A stretch of DNA of 7,507 bases, from the NCBI GenBank assembly GCA_903897205.1, contig CAIUAS010000260.1:1-7507 (forward strand). The letters are read 5' to 3'. Under the pieces are notes generated by a model. That model saw only the letters and a program-made list of their open reading frames with translations, made no database searches and was not told the DNA's origin. The translations under genes and the position numbers were made by a program. This document shows, in pieces, positions 4,396 through 7,507 of this stretch. Position 1 is the stretch's first letter. Every line of letters starts with the position of its first letter. The stretch comes from an uncultured Gammaproteobacteria bacterium. GTDB taxonomy: Bacteria; Pseudomonadota; Gammaproteobacteria; CAIUAS01.

Positions 4396-7300
4396 CTATT
4401 TAATTAATACTTGCAGAAGCTCAGCTACTTTTTCAATGCGCATTTCTGGAGGCATTGCTACCCAAGTAAAATGCAACCGCTGTTTGCTGTCTAATTTATA
4501 AATTTTCGGTTGGGTTTGAATCAGTTTGATAATTTTAGCGGGATCAACATTGGGCTTGTCGGTGAATTCTATGCGGCCACCATTAGCGCTCGCTTCAATT
4601 TTGCGTACACCTAAAGGTTTACTGGTTAATTTTAATTCCGTAATTGCAAATAAATGCTTTAGCGCTTGCGGCAACAAACCAAATCGATCAATCATTTCGA
4701 CTTGTAAATCATGCAGGGCTTCTAATTCTTTGGCGTTAGCTATACGTTTATAAAAAATTAACCGCGTATGTACATCCGGCAAATAAATTTCTGGGATTAG
4801 TGCGGCAACCTGTAAATCAATTTCTGCGTCCTGATCCAGCGGCTTGGTTAAATCCGGTATTTTGCCTGATTTTAACGCACCCACCGCCCGTTCAAGTAAT
4901 TCCATATACAAGGAAAAACCAATCGCTTGCATATTACCGCTTTGTTGTTCACCTAATAATTCTCCGGCACCACGAATTTCTAAATCGTGCGTTGCTAAAG
5001 TAAAACCGGCGCCTAAATCTTCTAATGAAGCAATCGCATCTAAGCGTTTTAGCGCGTCGGTTGTCATGGCTTTTTTGGGCGGTGTCATTAAATACGCGTA
5101 GGCTTGATGATGTGAACGCCCGACCCGTCCGCGCAATTGGTGTAATTGCGCCAACCCCAGTTTGTCGGCGCGATCAATAATGATGGTATTGGCGGTTGGC
5201 ACATCGATGCCGGTTTCAATAATCGTAGTACAAACCAACACATTAAACCGATTGTGATAAAAATCAGCCATCATCCGCTCTAATGCACGTTCGTGCATTT
5301 GTCCATGCGCAACGCCCACACGTGCCTCTGACACTAAATCGGCTAAATCATTGGCTACTTTTTCAATGGTTTGCACTTCATTATGTAAAAAATAAATCTG
5401 GCCGCCGCGTAATAATTCACGCATGATCGCTTCGCGCATTAAATTATTATTACGTTCACGCACAAACGTTTTAATGGATAAACGGCGCGCCGGCGGCGTT
5501 GCAATAATTGATAACTCACGCAACCCGGACATCGCCATATTTAATGTACGCGGAATAGGCGTTGCGGTTAAAGTGAGAATGTCTACTTCGGAACGCAAGG
5601 CTTTTAAGCGCTCCTTTTGCTGTACGCCAAAACGATGTTCTTCATCGATAATTAATAGACCTAAATTATTAAACTTAATATCTTTTTGTAATAATTTATG
5701 TGTGCCAATTAAAATGTCGACGGTGCCCAAGTTTACTTTTTCTAAGACATTTTTTTGTTCTTGCGCCGTGCGAAAACGCGATACCACTTCAATTTGCACA
5801 GGCCAATCTGCAAAGCGGTCTTTGAAGGTTTGATAATGTTGCTGCGCTAATAGCGTGGTAGGAACTAAAATTGCCACTTGCTTACCGCCTTCCACTGCCA
5901 TAAAGGCAGCACGCATGGCCACTTCGGTTTTCCCAAAACCCACGTCTCCGCAAATTAATCTATCCATCGGCTGTTCGCTGACCATATCTTTTAATACTTC
6001 GGTGATGGCTTGTTGTTGATCAGGCGTTTCTTCAAAAGGAAAACCTGCGGCAAATGCAGCATAATTATTATCAGGCTTAGTGAAAGCATGGCCTTTGCGG
6101 GCGGCGCGTCGTGCGTAAATATCTAATAATTCAGCCGCCACATCGCTGACTTGTTCAGCGGCTTTACGCTTGGCTTTTTCCCAATGATCCGTACCTAAGC
6201 GATTAACGGGCGCACGATCCATGTCGACACCGCTATAACGACTAATTAAATGTAAAGAAGAAACCGGCACATATAATTTATCTTGATTAGCATATTCTAA
6301 GGTCACAAATTCGCGTTGCACTTCTCCCACGGTAAGAACTTGTAAACCGATATAGCGTCCAATGCCGTGATCTAAATGCACCACAGGCGCACCAATGGTT
6401 AATTCCGCTAAATTGCGCACGATGGCATCGCTATCAAATGATTTGGCTTTTCGTCGGCGTTTTTGCATAATTTGCTGACCAAACAATTCTGGCTCAGCAA
6501 TTAATGCTATATTGACATCACCAAGAACCACACCCGCATCTAAAGGTGCAATCGCAATACCCAACGCGTGCTTGCTATTAATAAATTCCTGCCAATTACT
6601 TATAAAGACAGGTTGGATTCGGACTGTTTTTAATAAATCATTTAAAGCTTCACGCCTACCCGCCGATTCTGCACAAAACAACACGCGTTGTTGCGAAGTT
6701 GCTAAATAGTTCGTCACTAAATTTAAAGGTTGTTCCACTTTGTAATTAAGCGTTAAATTCGGCAAAGCTTTTGTTGCAAAATTAATTTTTCCCGCCCCTT
6801 CTTCATAAGGCAATGCCTGCATATAGATTTGGGAAAACTGTTTTAATTGAGCATATAAATCATTTAATGGTAAATAAATTTTATTAGGCGCTAATAACGG
6901 GCGAGTAATATCATGGCGATTTTGTTCATAACGTTCATTAATTTCCGTCCAAAAATGTTCGCCTTGTTGTTCGATATTTTCAACGCGCAGCACCAAACTA
7001 TTTTTGGGTAAATAATCAAATAAGGTTTGTAGTTGTGCAAAAAATAAGGGTAAATAATATTCAACACCGGCCGGCGCAAAACCCTGGCTTACATCTTGAT
7101 AAATAGAACATGCCGCCGGACTACCAGCGAATTGTTCACGCCAACTTTGACGAAAATGGGTAATGGCAGTTTCTGTTAATGGAAATTCACGCGCCGGTAA
7201 TAAATTAATTTTTTCGACGGTTTCATGGGAACGTTGGCTGTCTGGATCAAAAGTGCGGATCGTATCTACTTCATCATCAAATAAATCGATACGATAAGGC

Positions 7301-7507
7301 AAGGCGCTGCCCGCTGGAAATAAATCTAAAATAGAACCACGCACCGAAAATTCGCCATGTTCAATCACTTGATTTACGCAGCGATAACCACTGTGTTCTA
7401 AGCGCCTTCGCGTTTCAATTAAATTAATTTTTTCGCCTTTGTTTAAATTAAAGATGAGCCTGTGCGTTCTAAATAGGAGGGAAGTAGTGCTAAAACGCAG
7501 TAATCGC
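4396..7507 (-). CDS. mfd: Transcription-repair coupling factor Mfd, 5'-truncated by the window edge
   Basis: Mfd is an ATP-dependent DNA translocase that dislodges RNA polymerase stalled at lesions and recruits UvrA for nucleotide excision repair. About 1036 residues are visible against ~1150 in E. coli, so roughly 110 N-terminal residues lie beyond the edge. The frame is open to 7506 and includes GEKINL and HSGYRCVNQV before the GTG at 7368, so that GTG (valine in QVIEHGEF) is internal and not the start. Numbering from the visible end: a UvrB-like N-terminal module with EHGEFSVRG near 49; the CarD-like RNA polymerase-interacting domain ~368-426 (PVVHLDHGIGRY, YVPVSSLHLISRY); superfamily 2 helicase motifs, namely Walker A GDVGFGKT (5926-5949), DEEH box (5635-5646), TATPIPRTL and QLRGRVGR; and a C-terminal TRCF domain ~896-990. 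All key residues are intact. The effector-like gene follows on the same strand, with its own promoter. Confidence 0.98.
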   Translation of the reverse strand, partial: RLLRFSTTSLLFRTHRLIFNLNKGEKINLIETRRRLEHSGYRCVNQVIEHGEFSVRGSILDLFPAGSALPYRIDLFDDEVDTIRTFDPDSQRSHETVEKINLLPAREFPLTETAITHFRQSWREQFAGSPAACSIYQDVSQGFAPAGVEYYLPLFFAQLQTLFDYLPKNSLVLRVENIEQQGEHFWTEINERYEQNRHDITRPLLAPNKIYLPLNDLYAQLKQFSQIYMQALPYEEGAGKINFATKALPNLTLNYKVEQPLNLVTNYLATSQQRVLFCAESAGRREALNDLLKTVRIQPVFISNWQEFINSKHALGIAIAPLDAGVVLGDVNIALIAEPELFGQQIMQKRRRKAKSFDSDAIVRNLAELTIGAPVVHLDHGIGRYIGLQVLTVGEVQREFVTLEYANQDKLYVPVSSLHLISRYSGVDMDRAPVNRLGTDHWEKAKRKAAEQVSDVAAELLDIYARRAARKGHAFTKPDNNYAAFAAGFPFEETPDQQQAITEVLKDMVSEQPMDRLICGDVGFGKTEVAMRAAFMAVEGGKQVAILVPTTLLAQQHYQTFKDRFADWPVQIEVVSRFRTAQEQKNVLEKVNLGTVDILIGTHKLLQKDIKFNNLGLLIIDEEHRFGVQQKERLKALRSEVDILTLTATPIPRTLNMAMSGLRELSIIATPPARRLSIKTFVRERNNNLMREAIMRELLRGGQIYFLHNEVQTIEKVANDLADLVSEARVGVAHGQMHERALERMMADFYHNRFNVLVCTTIIETGIDVPTANTIIIDRADKLGLAQLHQLRGRVGRSHHQAYAYLMTPPKKAMTTDALKRLDAIASLEDLGAGFTLATHDLEIRGAGELLGEQQSGNMQAIGFSLYMELLERAVGALKSGKIPDLTKPLDQDAEIDLQVAALIPEIYLPDVHTRLIFYKRIANAKELEALHDLQVEMIDRFGLLPQALKHLFAITELKLTSKPLGVRKIEASANGGRIEFTDKPNVDPAKIIKLIQTQPKIYKLDSKQRLHFTWVAMPPEMRIEKVAELLQVLIK

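Noticed and set aside
5423..5833. A 136-codon forward frame opposite mfd.
   Set aside because: It is antisense to the highly conserved helicase core of Mfd, with no independent motif; it is a shadow of the real gene.
7366..7368. GTG at 7368 as the start of mfd.
   Set aside because: The same frame continues upstream to the window edge with Mfd-like residues (GEKINL, HSGYRCVNQV), so the GTG is an internal valine.

Overview
The window looks like chromosomal DNA of an AT-rich gammaproteobacterium, most likely a host-associated member of the Legionellales (Legionella / Coxiella / Rickettsiella-like). This rests on three things: Mfd and ApaG sequences close to gammaproteobacterial forms; an IS6-family transposase of the kind I associate with Legionella and Rickettsiella relatives; and a large, low-homology, membrane-hairpin and coiled-coil protein with effector-like traits. 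The assignment is an inference from reading, not from a search.

Layout from left to right. Positions ~30-809 hold a nearly complete IS6-family insertion sequence with an intact 233-aa DDE transposase on the minus strand and short imperfect terminal inverted repeats. Positions 810-947 are a short AT-rich leader. Positions 948-1319 (+) encode a complete ApaG. A 125-bp convergent gap follows. Positions 1445-4210 (-) encode an unrecognised 921-aa protein with several hydrophobic segments, two duplicated glycine-rich membrane-hairpin plus coiled-coil units, a low-complexity linker and a C-terminal pair of ~69-residue repeats. Positions 4211-4395 are a dense regulatory region. Positions 4396-7507 (-) hold mfd, the transcription-repair coupling factor, whose 5' end lies beyond the right edge. 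It reads as one open frame to the window boundary, with about 110 N-terminal residues missing.

The most interesting part is the 921-aa gene and its promoter. On its coding strand lie two identical CTTAAG half-sites separated by 5 bp, ending 10 bp upstream of a perfect extended -10 (TGTTATAAT). That is the architecture of a PmrA-type (OmpR/PhoB family) activator box. In Legionella and Coxiella, PmrA controls Dot/Icm type IV secretion genes and many effectors. The protein also ends in a glutamate-rich stretch like the E-block of Dot/Icm substrates. Together these suggest a PmrA-controlled, membrane-inserting secreted effector that I cannot place in a known family. Mfd and ApaG are ordinary housekeeping genes. 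The IS element next to apaG and the orphan effector-like gene between apaG and mfd suggest a locally rearranged, accessory insertion.
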